DNA of 64,000 nucleotides from contig JAHFTQ010000010.1 in NCBI GenBank assembly GCA_023265455.1, forward strand, positions 1-64,000, in the 5' to 3' direction. Positions within the stretch are counted from its first letter, which is position 1; each line of letters opens with the position of its first letter. Shown here in pieces: positions 28,175 through 36,759 of this stretch. Below the pieces are notes generated by a model. That model ran no database searches. It saw only the letters and a list, made by a program, of their open reading frames with translations, and was not told the DNA's origin. Both the position numbers and the translations under genes were made by a program. The DNA is from Parachlamydiales bacterium (GTDB lineage Bacteria > Chlamydiota > Chlamydiia > Chlamydiales > Rhabdochlamydiaceae).

Positions 28175-28859
28175 GAGCAATTTTTCCTCGTTTTTTAAGA
28201 ATGAATTGAGCTGCGTATCCCCCTGCCCATTGCACCATTTGAACAAGAAGAATGAGTAAAGCGACAGTGATCACCATTATAAAAGTGTTAAAGCGGTTAT
28301 AGCCATATTGAATCGCTATCTGACCTAGGCCTCCCCCTCCTACAAGTCCTGCCATTGCGCTGTACCCGATGAGGCTGATAACGGTCAACGTCATCGCAGA
28401 AATCAGGGAGGGCAAAGCCTCTTTCAACAGCACTTTTGTAATGATTTGCCAGGTACTAGATCCCATCACGATGACAGCTTCGAGAATATGTCTATCGACT
28501 TCCTTAAGACTTGACTCAATCAACCTAGCCATGAAAGGAGCTGCAGCTATTGTCAAAGGCACAATGGAAGCGGTTGTCCCTAAGCTTGTCCCCACAATCC
28601 ATCTTGTAAAAGGGATAAGAGCCACCATCAGAATCGCAAAAGGGAAGGAACGGCCGATATTGACAACCATTTCTAAAAGTTTATAGACCTTAGCGTGCTC
28701 TTTAATATGACCTTTGCTTGTAATGGTTAAAATCACCCCCATGGGCAAACCGATGAGTAGAGCAAAAAAAGCGGAAGCAAAAACCATGTAGAGGGTGTTC
28801 CACACTTGGAGTGGCACCAATTGCAAAGCCAGTTGGATATTTTCAGAGTCCATTTTCAA
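28167..28859 (-). CDS. metI: Methionine ABC transporter, permease
   Basis: 230 residues, about five membrane helices, with the permease coupling motif region EALPSLISAMTLTVISLIG. Homologous to MetI of the methionine uptake (MUT) family. Overlaps metN by 17 nt and metQ by 8 nt, so the three proteins are made in step. Imports methionine across the inner membrane with MetN energy. Confidence 0.92.
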   Translation of the reverse strand: MKMDSENIQLALQLVPLQVWNTLYMVFASAFFALLIGLPMGVILTITSKGHIKEHAKVYKLLEMVVNIGRSFPFAILMVALIPFTRWIVGTSLGTTASIVPLTIAAAPFMARLIESSLKEVDRHILEAVIVMGSSTWQIITKVLLKEALPSLISAMTLTVISLIGYSAMAGLVGGGGLGQIAIQYGYNRFNTFIMVITVALLILLVQMVQWAGGYAAQFILKKRGKIAHD

Positions 28860-29865
28860 TCACCTCATAATGTACGGTTTTCTCAGAAAAATAGCTTAAG
28901 GTATCGGAGATCCCTTGAGAAGAGCCTGTCAGCTCAACGACTAATGTGCCCATCGATACCGTCTGCAAACGATCGATCCACCCCAGTAAGATGTTTGCAT
29001 TCACGTTAAATTTTCTAACGATTTCAGAAATGATGGGCTCACTGAACACTTGTCCTTTAAATCTCAGTCTTAAAAGCTTTCGATTAGGCGAATTTTCCTT
29101 TAGAAATTCAGGAGGGATCTCATGCAAAGAGTTTTGTAAAAACTGTTTTGTGGTTGTATGCCGAGGGTCTGCAAAAATCTCGGCTACGGGGCCGTCTTCA
29201 ACAATGCTTCCGCTTTCAATCACAGCGACTTTGTTACAAATTTGCTTGACTACCTCCATTTCATGAGTGATGAGAACTATGGTGACACCTAATTTCTCAT
29301 TGATGTTTTTCAATAGCTTTAAGATTTCTCTTGTCGTTCTAGGATCGAGAGCAGAGGTTGCTTCATCACAGAGCAATACAGCGGGATGGTTAGCCAGCGC
29401 CCGTGCAATTCCGACCCGTTGTTTCTCTCCACCGCTTAAAAGAGCAGGATAGACATGTTTTTTTGAAGAGAGGTTAACGAGTTCTAAGAGCTCGTCTACG
29501 CGCTCTTCCCGCTTGTTTAAGGGAATATTAGCCACTTCAAGAGGATAGGCAATATTGCCTGCGACCGTACGAGAGGAGAGTAAGTTAAAATGCTGAAAAA
29601 TCATGCCGATTTGCAACCGAAAAGCCCGCAATTGGCTTTGATTCATGAGACTGAGATCCTTTCCATCAAAAAGAATCCGACCCAAACTTAAAGGCACAAG
29701 ACTTGCTAGACAGCGTATGAGCGTTGACTTGCCAGCGCCACTGAGTCCTATGATCCCATAAACATCTCCCTGTTCGATGGTCAAAGAGACATTAGCAAGC
29801 GCCTGCACAACCTTACCGGCAGAGCGGTAGGCTTTAAAAGCATTAATTATTTCAATTTTTTTCAT
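28843..29865 (-). CDS. metN: Methionine ABC transporter, ATPase
   Basis: 340 residues: Walker A GLSGAGKST (40-48), signature LSGGEKQRVGIARAL, Walker B VLLCDEATSALD, and a C-terminal NIL domain (about 265-340) that senses methionine in MetN proteins and gives trans-inhibition. First gene of the operon; preceded by a structured leader and a promoter with an overlapping dyad. Confidence 0.93.
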   Translation of the reverse strand: MKKIEIINAFKAYRSAGKVVQALANVSLTIEQGDVYGIIGLSGAGKSTLIRCLASLVPLSLGRILFDGKDLSLMNQSQLRAFRLQIGMIFQHFNLLSSRTVAGNIAYPLEVANIPLNKREERVDELLELVNLSSKKHVYPALLSGGEKQRVGIARALANHPAVLLCDEATSALDPRTTREILKLLKNINEKLGVTIVLITHEMEVVKQICNKVAVIESGSIVEDGPVAEIFADPRHTTTKQFLQNSLHEIPPEFLKENSPNRKLLRLRFKGQVFSEPIISEIVRKFNVNANILLGWIDRLQTVSMGTLVVELTGSSQGISDTLSYFSEKTVHYEVIENGL

Positions 29866-29902
29866 TAAAAAGGCTCCTAGCTTAATTTTTCTTGAAAACT
29901 AA

Positions 29903-29945
29903 CGCTTAGGAAATGAACCCCTTAAAAGGCGATATCCCCTAAGCG
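29903..29945 (-). promoter_or_regulatory. Structured leader of metNIQ
   Basis: CGCTTAGG and CCTAAGCG form a perfect 8-bp stem enclosing 27 nt, between the promoter and metN. It is transcribed, so it could be an attenuator or ligand-sensing element. It does not match any SAM riboswitch consensus that I know. Confidence 0.45.
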
Positions 29946-29985
29946 CCACACATGGGCATAGGAGTCTTGACAGAATGGAGAGCAA

Positions 29986-30035
29986 ACAATTCGTTCATAC
30001 GCCGAATTGTACTTAAGGGATTAACCTTTTGTAAA
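29986..30035 (-). promoter_or_regulatory. metNIQ promoter with overlapping operator dyad
   Basis: On the minus strand TTTACA (30030-30035), 18 bases, TACAAT (30006-30011). A perfect dyad, ACAATTCG and CGAATTGT separated by nine bases (29986-30010), covers most of the -10 and the start point. A repressor bound here would block transcription; methionine-dependent control is the obvious guess. Confidence 0.55.
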
Positions 30036-30142
30036 GCCCTTTCACGCTGTCTTTTTTAAGTCACTAAAAATCAATGATTTAAAATATTTGTTTAATATAT
30101 ACTAATTATTTGATATAATTGATTAAATAATATGGAGATAAT

Positions 30143-31462
30143 ATGAGCATTAAAGAAGTTTCAAACAATATTGATAATTCAGAGCCAAAATCATGGACAG
30201 GCACAGAATCTCGCATCAGCCAAGCCACTAGCTTGCTGGGATGGGGTTTAAAAGCTAGTTACCAATCCGTTGGATCGCTGGCTAACATCGCGGTTTCTTA
30301 TGTGCCTAGTCGTTCTCAAAAAACCTTCCTTCAGACGCTCGAAAGCCTCTCATCTGAAGACTACAAGAAGTTACTCGAGTTCATTTCGACAGGAGACCCT
30401 GATCTTTGCTGTCCTGCTTTTAAAAGCCTTTTGTTAGACATTGCAAACCACTGGCAAGAGGTGCAAACGCTCATTAAAATAGAGACCCCTTCTCAGCGCT
30501 TGCTTGACCTAGTAGGTACAGCGCAGTTATCGCCTCTGATTTTGTTTCAGTTGATCCATCAATTTAGTCAACCTCATCTTTGGAAATACCTGCAAAAAGA
30601 CTTAATTGCATGGCCCATAGACAACTGCGATGAAGCGTTGGTTCGTCATGGATTTAACAAGGGGCTCACCGCACAATTTGATAAAGATTTTCCAAGAACT
30701 CACTACGTCGTTCAAGATAAAGACGGAACTCAAACAGATTTCCCTACCAATTACCAAGGAGATAAAATTAAAGATTTTGAGAAAGCTTTGCAAAAGCTCT
30801 CCGTCTTTAAAGACATATCCACCATTCCTTTTCCCATTCAAGAGGCCTTAACCCAAACTACCGCGATTGCTACTATAGTCATTCCTCTGTGGAATTCTTT
30901 AAATGCGGGCACTCCTCCTCCTAATTTTAGTCAACGGACATTTATTCTTGAAGAAGGTGATGATTCTTACTTTTATTTGAAAATTCAAGAAAAACTAGAA
31001 ATCCCTGAAATGATCTCATTTGATTATAGCTACAACTTTAAAATTTCTAAAATTAATGAAAAAGAATGGTCTTCAACACTCCTTTCGCTCTCTTTTGTTG
31101 AACCCACTGTTGGCAAAAATCCAGGCCACCTTTTTAATATCTGCCAGCCTTCTGATTCACAAACTCTTAGCATGATGTTTGATACCCTTATGCTCCATGT
31201 GATCTACAATCTGCAAGCTGCCGCGATCTGTGAAGATGAAGAAGTTTTAAATCGCCTTGAAAAGCAGATTCAAAAACTATGGGATACTCTCCGTCTACAG
31301 TTTACCCCTGAAATTTGGGAAAAAAGTGTTCTGATCAAAGAATTCATCCAAACCTGCGACCTTGCAGAAAGTGCCAAGAAAATTAAAGGCATGAATATCT
31401 TATTGTATAGCAAAGCTGCTTTGGAGTTTTATTTTTTGAATAACGGGATCCATCAGCTATAA
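30143..31462 (+). CDS. Unrecognised protein, candidate effector
   Basis: 439 residues with no family I recognise. Polar N-terminus without signal peptide (MSIKEVSNNIDNSEPKSWTG), a possible amphipathic or hydrophobic stretch around 30-55, and mostly helical content, with a beta-rich insert near 270-340 (FILEEGDDSYFYLKIQEK). Good spacing from GGAGA to ATG. Upstream is AT-rich with TTTAAT-N17-TATAAT as a possible promoter. Its 3' end overlaps convergent def by 10 nt. Isolated, monocistronic and without housekeeping features, which fits an accessory or effector gene. Confidence 0.6.
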   Translation: MSIKEVSNNIDNSEPKSWTGTESRISQATSLLGWGLKASYQSVGSLANIAVSYVPSRSQKTFLQTLESLSSEDYKKLLEFISTGDPDLCCPAFKSLLLDIANHWQEVQTLIKIETPSQRLLDLVGTAQLSPLILFQLIHQFSQPHLWKYLQKDLIAWPIDNCDEALVRHGFNKGLTAQFDKDFPRTHYVVQDKDGTQTDFPTNYQGDKIKDFEKALQKLSVFKDISTIPFPIQEALTQTTAIATIVIPLWNSLNAGTPPPNFSQRTFILEEGDDSYFYLKIQEKLEIPEMISFDYSYNFKISKINEKEWSSTLLSLSFVEPTVGKNPGHLFNICQPSDSQTLSMMFDTLMLHVIYNLQAAAICEDEEVLNRLEKQIQKLWDTLRLQFTPEIWEKSVLIKEFIQTCDLAESAKKIKGMNILLYSKAALEFYFLNNGIHQL

Positions 31463-31977
31463 GTTTTCTTGATTTCTCGGAGCTGTTTTTCAACCGGCTT
31501 GAGATGTTTTTCTTCGACACGGTCGATATAGAGAACGCCATTGAGGTGGTCGTTCTCGTGAAGAATCACCCTAGCATTGAGTCCTTCGACTTCTTCGATC
31601 ACCATCGATCCATCCAGTCTCATCGATTCGACTTTGATCTTGAGGGGCCTTTCAACAGGCAGCCTAAGCTTAGGGATGGATAGACACCCTTCCTCGTCAA
31701 CCCAGGTCTCTTTTGAATGCTCGAGGATCTTGGGATTGATGTAGACATACGGCTCAGAGACGCTCCAGGTTCCATCGGGTAAATGGATATAGCGGCGGAG
31801 AACAAAAAACCTGTGAAGAGAGCCCACCTGGTTAGCTGCTAACCCAATTCCCTTAAAATAGTCGAGCGCTTCAATCATCTCGGTAGCCAGCTCACGGATT
31901 TCATCCGTGACCTCTGTCACCTTTTCTGTTTTTTTACGAAGGATAGGATTTCCGTAATAACAGATTTTGAGTTTCAC
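31453..31977 (-). CDS. def: Peptide deformylase
   Basis: Removes the formyl group from nascent proteins. 174 residues. All three motifs are present: GIGLAANQ (43-50), EEGCLS with metal ligand Cys98, and HENDH with His140, Glu141 and His144. Overlaps secG by 4 nt in the tpiA-secG-def unit. Confidence 0.95.
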   Translation of the reverse strand: MKLKICYYGNPILRKKTEKVTEVTDEIRELATEMIEALDYFKGIGLAANQVGSLHRFFVLRRYIHLPDGTWSVSEPYVYINPKILEHSKETWVDEEGCLSIPKLRLPVERPLKIKVESMRLDGSMVIEEVEGLNARVILHENDHLNGVLYIDRVEEKHLKPVEKQLREIKKTYS

Positions 31978-32264
31978 TTTTGAATCTCCTCAATTGTCGT
32001 TGGTAGCGATTTAACTCTCTGAGCACCGATGGAAGCTGACCAAAGAGAGAGAAGCACGCAAGAAATCATGAAGATGGCCGCTAGCCACGCTGTGAATTTC
32101 TTTAAAACTTCTGCTGTTGAGGTTCCAAAAAGCGATTCACCAGGATCTCCCCCAAACGAGGCGCCAAGACCGAGGCTTTTGCTCTCTTGCACGAGAATCA
32201 CAAGGCAGAGCACGACAGATAAAAGCATGAAGAAAAAGATCGCAAGATAAAATAAAAAAGTCAT
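31974..32264 (-). CDS. secG: Preprotein translocase subunit SecG
   Basis: 96 residues, two membrane helices (4-24 and about 56-77) separated by the Gly-rich loop LGLGASFGGDPGESLFGTST, the hallmark of SecG. Assists SecYE in export. Starts within the end of tpiA (4-nt overlap) and its end overlaps def. Confidence 0.92.
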   Translation of the reverse strand: MTFLFYLAIFFFMLLSVVLCLVILVQESKSLGLGASFGGDPGESLFGTSTAEVLKKFTAWLAAIFMISCVLLSLWSASIGAQRVKSLPTTIEEIQK

Positions 32265-33001
32265 GGAGTAAATCCTTGGATAATGTGAATAAATTTAGAA
32301 ACGTCAAGAGAGGCGCCTCCGACAAGAGCGCCGTCGATCTCAGATTGAGCAGCTAGAGCGGGAGCCGTCTCTGGAGTGACCGATCCTCCGTAGAGAATGG
32401 CTGTTTTTTCAGCCACCTCTTGCCCCCAAAGTTTGGCAAGACTAGTCCGGCAAAAATGGTGGGCCTCGGCAGCCATCTCAGGAGTTGCTGTTTGGCCCGT
32501 GCCGATCGCCCAAACAGGTTCATAAGCTAAAACAAACTCTGCAGGAGTCACATCTGTCAAAGCCGTAGTGAGCTGACGTGCTAAGACATCGTGAGTTTTT
32601 CCTGCCTCTCTTTCTTCAAGAGTCTCACCAAGACACAGAACCGGAAGAAGCTGGCTTGCAATCGCAGCCTTAAATTTTAGATGAATCCGGGCGTCGGTCT
32701 CTTGAAAGAGCCGTCTTCGTTCTGAATGGCCTAGAAGCACAAACCGGGCTCCTGCGGATTTCAACATCTTAGCAGAGATCTCCCCTGTAAAGGCCCCTTC
32801 AGCGGCCTCATGCATATTTTGAGCGCCGATGACAAAAGGAGTTCCCTCAGCAGCCTGTAGAGCTGTGAAAGGAGGAGCAATGAAAACTTGAACAGAAGGC
32901 TTAGGAAGACGCTCTTTAAGAGCGTTAAGAAACTCCTTAGCTTCCACTCCTGTCTTGAACATTTTCCAGTTAGCAGCAATAATGGGGGTTCTTTTAAACA
33001 T
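32261..33001 (-). CDS. tpiA: Triosephosphate isomerase
   Basis: Interconverts dihydroxyacetone phosphate and glyceraldehyde 3-phosphate. 246 residues: Lys13 in AANWKM, the electrophile His in LLGHSERR, catalytic Glu in AYEPVWAIGTG, and the C-terminal phosphate loop GGSV...GALVGGASL. Divergent from xseA with 29 nt between starts, a neighbourhood kept in Chlamydia as I recall. Confidence 0.96.
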   Translation of the reverse strand: MFKRTPIIAANWKMFKTGVEAKEFLNALKERLPKPSVQVFIAPPFTALQAAEGTPFVIGAQNMHEAAEGAFTGEISAKMLKSAGARFVLLGHSERRRLFQETDARIHLKFKAAIASQLLPVLCLGETLEEREAGKTHDVLARQLTTALTDVTPAEFVLAYEPVWAIGTGQTATPEMAAEAHHFCRTSLAKLWGQEVAEKTAILYGGSVTPETAPALAAQSEIDGALVGGASLDVSKFIHIIQGFTP

Positions 33002-33030
33002 GCGGATATTTTACAGAATTTGAGCGTGAA

Positions 33031-34281
33031 ATGCAAGTCATCACCGTCACTGAGCTAACACTAGCTATCAAGAAACATCTTGAAACACGCTTTACCCAAG
33101 TGCGTGTCCAAGGAGAAATTACTAATTTCAAAGAGCAATCTTCCGGCCATCTCTATTTCACCCTCAAAGATGCTCAGTCGCAAATCTCTGCAGTCCTGTT
33201 TAGAGGCAATGCCCAAGGGCTGACGCGGCTCCCCAAAAACGGCGATCAAATCATTGCTTCAGGCGAACTCAGTGTCTACCCCCCGCGCGGCAACTACCAG
33301 CTCATCATTCGAGAGCTCCAATATGCCGGTGTCGGAGAGCTTCTTTTAAAACTCCATGCCCTGAAGGCAAAACTAGAAAACCTCGGATGGTTTGACAAGT
33401 CGAGAAAAAAACCTCTTCCTCCAACCCCTAAAACCATTGGAATCATCACAAGCCCTACCGGCGCGGTGATTCAAGATATTCTCAACATTTTAAGCCGCCG
33501 TCATGTCGGCTTTCATGTGATTCTCAACCCCGTTAAAGTCCAAGGAGAGGGAGCGGCTCAAGAAATCGCTCAGGCAATTCATCATTTCAACCAGTACAAA
33601 CTCGCCGATGTTCTGATCGTGGGGCGCGGCGGCGGCAGTCTTGAAGATCTGTGGGCCTTTAACGAAGAGATCGTTGCTGAGGCGATCTACCGCTCAAAAA
33701 TTCCGATCATTTCAGCCGTGGGCCATGAAACCGATTATTCGATTGCCGACTTTGTCGCTGATGTACGGGCTCCTACACCCTCTGCAGCTGCAGAAATTGT
33801 GATGGCCGCTGCAGAAGAGCATCTCAAGCACCTCTCTCACATGGACAAACGGCTCTATCAAACCCTTTCACATCTTCTTAAAAACCACCGCCAGCGTCTA
33901 GAATCTCTCCGCCGCCAACCCATCCTCTCCTCCCCTTTTGCCATCTTAGGCAGTGCATCCCAGCGGTTAGATGACCTTTCTGAAGAGCTCTCCGCTGCGA
34001 CAAAAAGAGTCATCCTCACAAAAAAGCTAGAACTCCAAGGCGCTCAAAAACAGCTCCAAGTCCTTGACCCCCGCATCCGAGTGAACCACCTCAAGCAAAA
34101 ACTTCAACAACTCACCTCACATCTCAAAGCGATTGACCCTAAAAATCTTTTGACAAAAGGGTACTCCATTCTCTTTCATGAAAACTCCGGTTCGGTTATC
34201 TTCTCCAGCAAAGAGGTCCAAACAGGAGACCATATCCGTATTTTGCAACACGACGGTGAACAAAAGGCAGAAATTCTATGA
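33031..34281 (+). CDS. xseA: Exodeoxyribonuclease VII large subunit
   Basis: 416 residues. N-terminal OB fold (about 1-100, with [20 protein letters not shown]), the catalytic region [37 protein letters not shown], and [20 protein letters not shown], then coiled coil and a C-terminal segment [15 protein letters not shown]. Processively degrades single-stranded DNA with XseB. Overlaps xseB by 4 nt. Confidence 0.95.
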   Translation: MQVITVTELTLAIKKHLETRFTQVRVQGEITNFKEQSSGHLYFTLKDAQSQISAVLFRGNAQGLTRLPKNGDQIIASGELSVYPPRGNYQLIIRELQYAGVGELLLKLHALKAKLENLGWFDKSRKKPLPPTPKTIGIITSPTGAVIQDILNILSRRHVGFHVILNPVKVQGEGAAQEIAQAIHHFNQYKLADVLIVGRGGGSLEDLWAFNEEIVAEAIYRSKIPIISAVGHETDYSIADFVADVRAPTPSAAAEIVMAAAEEHLKHLSHMDKRLYQTLSHLLKNHRQRLESLRRQPILSSPFAILGSASQRLDDLSEELSAATKRVILTKKLELQGAQKQLQVLDPRIRVNHLKQKLQQLTSHLKAIDPKNLLTKGYSILFHENSGSVIFSSKEVQTGDHIRILQHDGEQKAEIL

Positions 34282-34514
34282 AATTTGAAGAGGCGTATAG
34301 CCGACTAGAAGAGATTTTAGAAAAAATGAACTCGGGCAAAGCCTCGTTAGATGACGCCCTTAAACTCTACGAAGAGGCCGATGCTCTCATCACCACCTGT
34401 CAGAAAAAACTGACAGAAGCTGAGAAAAAAATCGAGATGATGATTAAAAACCGCAGCGGCGAAGTCATCCTCGATGAAAATGGCAACCCTGCACTCCAAG
34501 CGTTTCAAACATGA
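34278..34514 (+). CDS. xseB: Exodeoxyribonuclease VII small subunit
   Basis: 78 residues with the family pattern [20 protein letters not shown] and [12 protein letters not shown]. Binds the coiled coil of XseA. Translationally coupled at both ends (ATGA overlaps with xseA and nadK). Confidence 0.93.
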   Translation: MKFEEAYSRLEEILEKMNSGKASLDDALKLYEEADALITTCQKKLTEAEKKIEMMIKNRSGEVILDENGNPALQAFQT

Positions 34515-35350
34515 TTATCGCCCTCTTTAGAAATCAGCTCATCCGCCAATCGAAAAATCTAGCTGTTGGCATCCGCGAGTTCTTGACCAACCAAGGAATC
34601 CGGGTTGTCACCGAAGACAGCGAAGCCGAAGAGATCGGCGCTCATCCCCTCTCCACCGTCAAACCCCATGAGATCCAGTTTATCATTTCACTGGGAGGTG
34701 ATGGCACCATTCTCAAGCTCTTGCATCAGCATGACAATCTCGAGGCTCCTGTTCTTGGCATCAACATGGGTCACCTCGGCTTCATGGCCGATGTGCAAAT
34801 TTCTGATGTCTATCCTAGCTTGCAAGATCTAATTTCTGGAGCTTATATCGTTGAAGAAAGATTGATGCTCCAAGGAGAGACGCTTCAAAAAGAGGGCTGC
34901 TTTGCCATCAACGATCTCGTGGTTCATCGCGCCCTCAATCCCAGTCTTGTGGAGATTGCTATCCATGTCAACGGCCTTTACCTGAACACCTTTGAAGCCG
35001 ATGGCGTCATCATTGCAACCCCCAACGGCTCGACCGCCTATTCCCTAGCCGCGGGAGGCCCCATCTTGAGTCCAACCCTTGAAGCGATTGTGATCACGCC
35101 TATCTGCCCTCACACAATCTCAAATCGACCTATCGTCTTAACCGCAGACCAAGAGATCCAAATTCAGTACTTAAGCGATTACCAGCCGGTAGAAATCCGT
35201 GCAGACGGCCTGACCAGCTTTTCTCTTTCTACAGGAGAAGTTTTTCATATCACCCGCAGCAAGAAAAAATTCAAACTCGTCAGCCTTTTGCGCCAAGACT
35301 ACTATTCAACACTGCGCACCAAGCTCGGCTGGTTCGGAAAATCCCGCTAA
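34511..35350 (+). CDS. nadK: NAD kinase
   Basis: Makes NADP from NAD. 279 residues with [21 protein letters not shown], and [14 protein letters not shown], the three family landmarks. Third gene of xseA-xseB-nadK, with a 4-nt overlap. In Chlamydia I recall dxs rather than nadK following xseB, so this arrangement may be lineage specific. Confidence 0.94.
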   Translation: MIIALFRNQLIRQSKNLAVGIREFLTNQGIRVVTEDSEAEEIGAHPLSTVKPHEIQFIISLGGDGTILKLLHQHDNLEAPVLGINMGHLGFMADVQISDVYPSLQDLISGAYIVEERLMLQGETLQKEGCFAINDLVVHRALNPSLVEIAIHVNGLYLNTFEADGVIIATPNGSTAYSLAAGGPILSPTLEAIVITPICPHTISNRPIVLTADQEIQIQYLSDYQPVEIRADGLTSFSLSTGEVFHITRSKKKFKLVSLLRQDYYSTLRTKLGWFGKSR

Positions 35351-35403
35351 CAATAAAATCTACATTCCTTATATAGTCTTTCTTCAAATCACGGAGGTTT
35401 TTT

Positions 35404-36516
35404 ATGGCAGCTATTTCCGGCGTCTCAGCGGATCGTTACGATCTCTCTTTTGAAAACCCGTCACCTAAAGAGATCCCTACTGTTAGAGATCAACTCCAAG
35501 CTCGCTTGGGAGACAGTGAAAAACGCATGAAATTTGAAGAGCTTCTGCATAGAGCTTCGTCTCCTAATTTGAGCAATTTGGATCGAGAACTCGTCCTTAA
35601 AATCCAACTGGATGGCCGCTTAAACTTAAAACAGCAATTTCCCCTATTGATAGAACTGTTCAAAATCAAAGTCCAAGCACTTAAAAATGCAGGAATCTCT
35701 CCTGAGGAATTCGCGGCACAAATTAAATCTTGGGCAGAATCTAACGTCCTGCCTGAATTAGATAAAGAACCCGAACTGAAAGAAAACGGAGGCATGGCAC
35801 TCTCGCTGCTCCTATTGCTTTTGCAAACAGTCGATAATATAGATCTACCCCGTTTCAGCGGATTCGATGGGGATCAAACCGAATTGAAAAAAGAACTGTG
35901 CGTATTAGCGATGGGTTTGTTTACCACAGCAGATAGCCTATCAAAACCGTTTTTTTCCACTTCAAACACCTCCCTTCAACTCTTTGACCTGGAAAAAGAG
36001 ACCGGATTTGCACTTTTTGAGTCAAATCTTCTATGCAAGGAACTCCGACGGATTTTAAATCTCGACACGGGTTGGTTTCTTAAAAATATTACGCCTCTTC
36101 AAAAAACCCTCTCCCACCTCGAAAATGAAGGAAGGTTTGAGAGAATTACACAGATTGTCAATCAACGCCTTTCAACCCTCGCTTCCAGAGAAGATAGCCT
36201 TCAAGTGCTTCCCTATATCATCAAGTATACCTCTCCTGAAAAACTAGAAACCTATTTTAAGGATCGGTTTGAAAAATTTTCCAAGCTCTCACACAACTGG
36301 TGGAAGAACTCCCTCCGATCAGTAGAGCTTCATTGCGAAGCCGCTGAAATGATCGCTCCTCTTGACAAGCAAAAAGCTCAAGATTACCTCGCACAAGCAG
36401 AAAAAGAAATGAAGGACAAGCTCCGGGCCCACTTTTTCTCTTTAAATCGTACATCCATTGAACAACGACGACTGCAAGCCGAAAAGCGCATTGCCGAAGC
36501 CAAAAAGAATATCTAA
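35404..36516 (+). CDS. Paralogue family A, member 1 (candidate effector)
   Basis: 370 residues, unrecognised family with two more members at 38529 and 39908. Shared features: N-terminus with RYDLSFENPSPKE, a polar linker, then QQFPLLIELFKIKVQALKNA, and a C-terminal helical pair resembling a TPR unit (EAAEMIAPLDKQKAQDYLAQ) ending in RIAEAKKN. No signal peptide or membrane helix. ACGGAGG gives a strong ribosome-binding site. Preceded by nadK and followed by a P2 palindrome. A secreted effector family is a reasonable guess; nothing shows the function. Confidence 0.6.
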   Translation: MAAISGVSADRYDLSFENPSPKEIPTVRDQLQARLGDSEKRMKFEELLHRASSPNLSNLDRELVLKIQLDGRLNLKQQFPLLIELFKIKVQALKNAGISPEEFAAQIKSWAESNVLPELDKEPELKENGGMALSLLLLLLQTVDNIDLPRFSGFDGDQTELKKELCVLAMGLFTTADSLSKPFFSTSNTSLQLFDLEKETGFALFESNLLCKELRRILNLDTGWFLKNITPLQKTLSHLENEGRFERITQIVNQRLSTLASREDSLQVLPYIIKYTSPEKLETYFKDRFEKFSKLSHNWWKNSLRSVELHCEAAEMIAPLDKQKAQDYLAQAEKEMKDKLRAHFFSLNRTSIEQRRLQAEKRIAEAKKNI

Positions 36517-36519
36517 ATA

Positions 36520-36757
36520 CGCGGTGTGCAACTTTTAGCACACCATCCAACTGATCAAGTTATAGCGGTAAGTTTCATCAGCGCAGAGGCGCTAAAGCGC
36601 GGGAGAGACGCTGAGGACGCAGAGAGGAAACTTAAAAATCCCCCTCTGCGCCCTCAGCGTCTCCTGCTTTGCACGGAGCGCCTCTGCGCTGATGAAACTC
36701 ATACTCTTAGGACAAAGCACTGATAACTACGTGATATGACAAAAGTTGCACACGGCG
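36520..36757. repeat. Palindromic element, family P2, copy b (complete)
   Basis: 238 bp bounded by inverted termini CGCGGTGTGCAACTTTT and AAAAGTTGCACACGGCG (16 of 17 matching). The inside holds the long GC-rich hairpin shared with 23.4 kb, whose arms include AGACGCTGAGGACGCAGAG, and a loop GAAACTTAAAAATCC. It starts 3 bases after the stop of the paralogue gene and ends just before the stop of the convergent patatin gene. Confidence 0.88.
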
Positions 36758-36759
36758 TT

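Noticed and set aside
29866..30142. SAM riboswitch before metN
   Set aside because: The leader has a stem but none of the SAM-I or SAM-II conserved bases that I know, so only a structured leader is reported.
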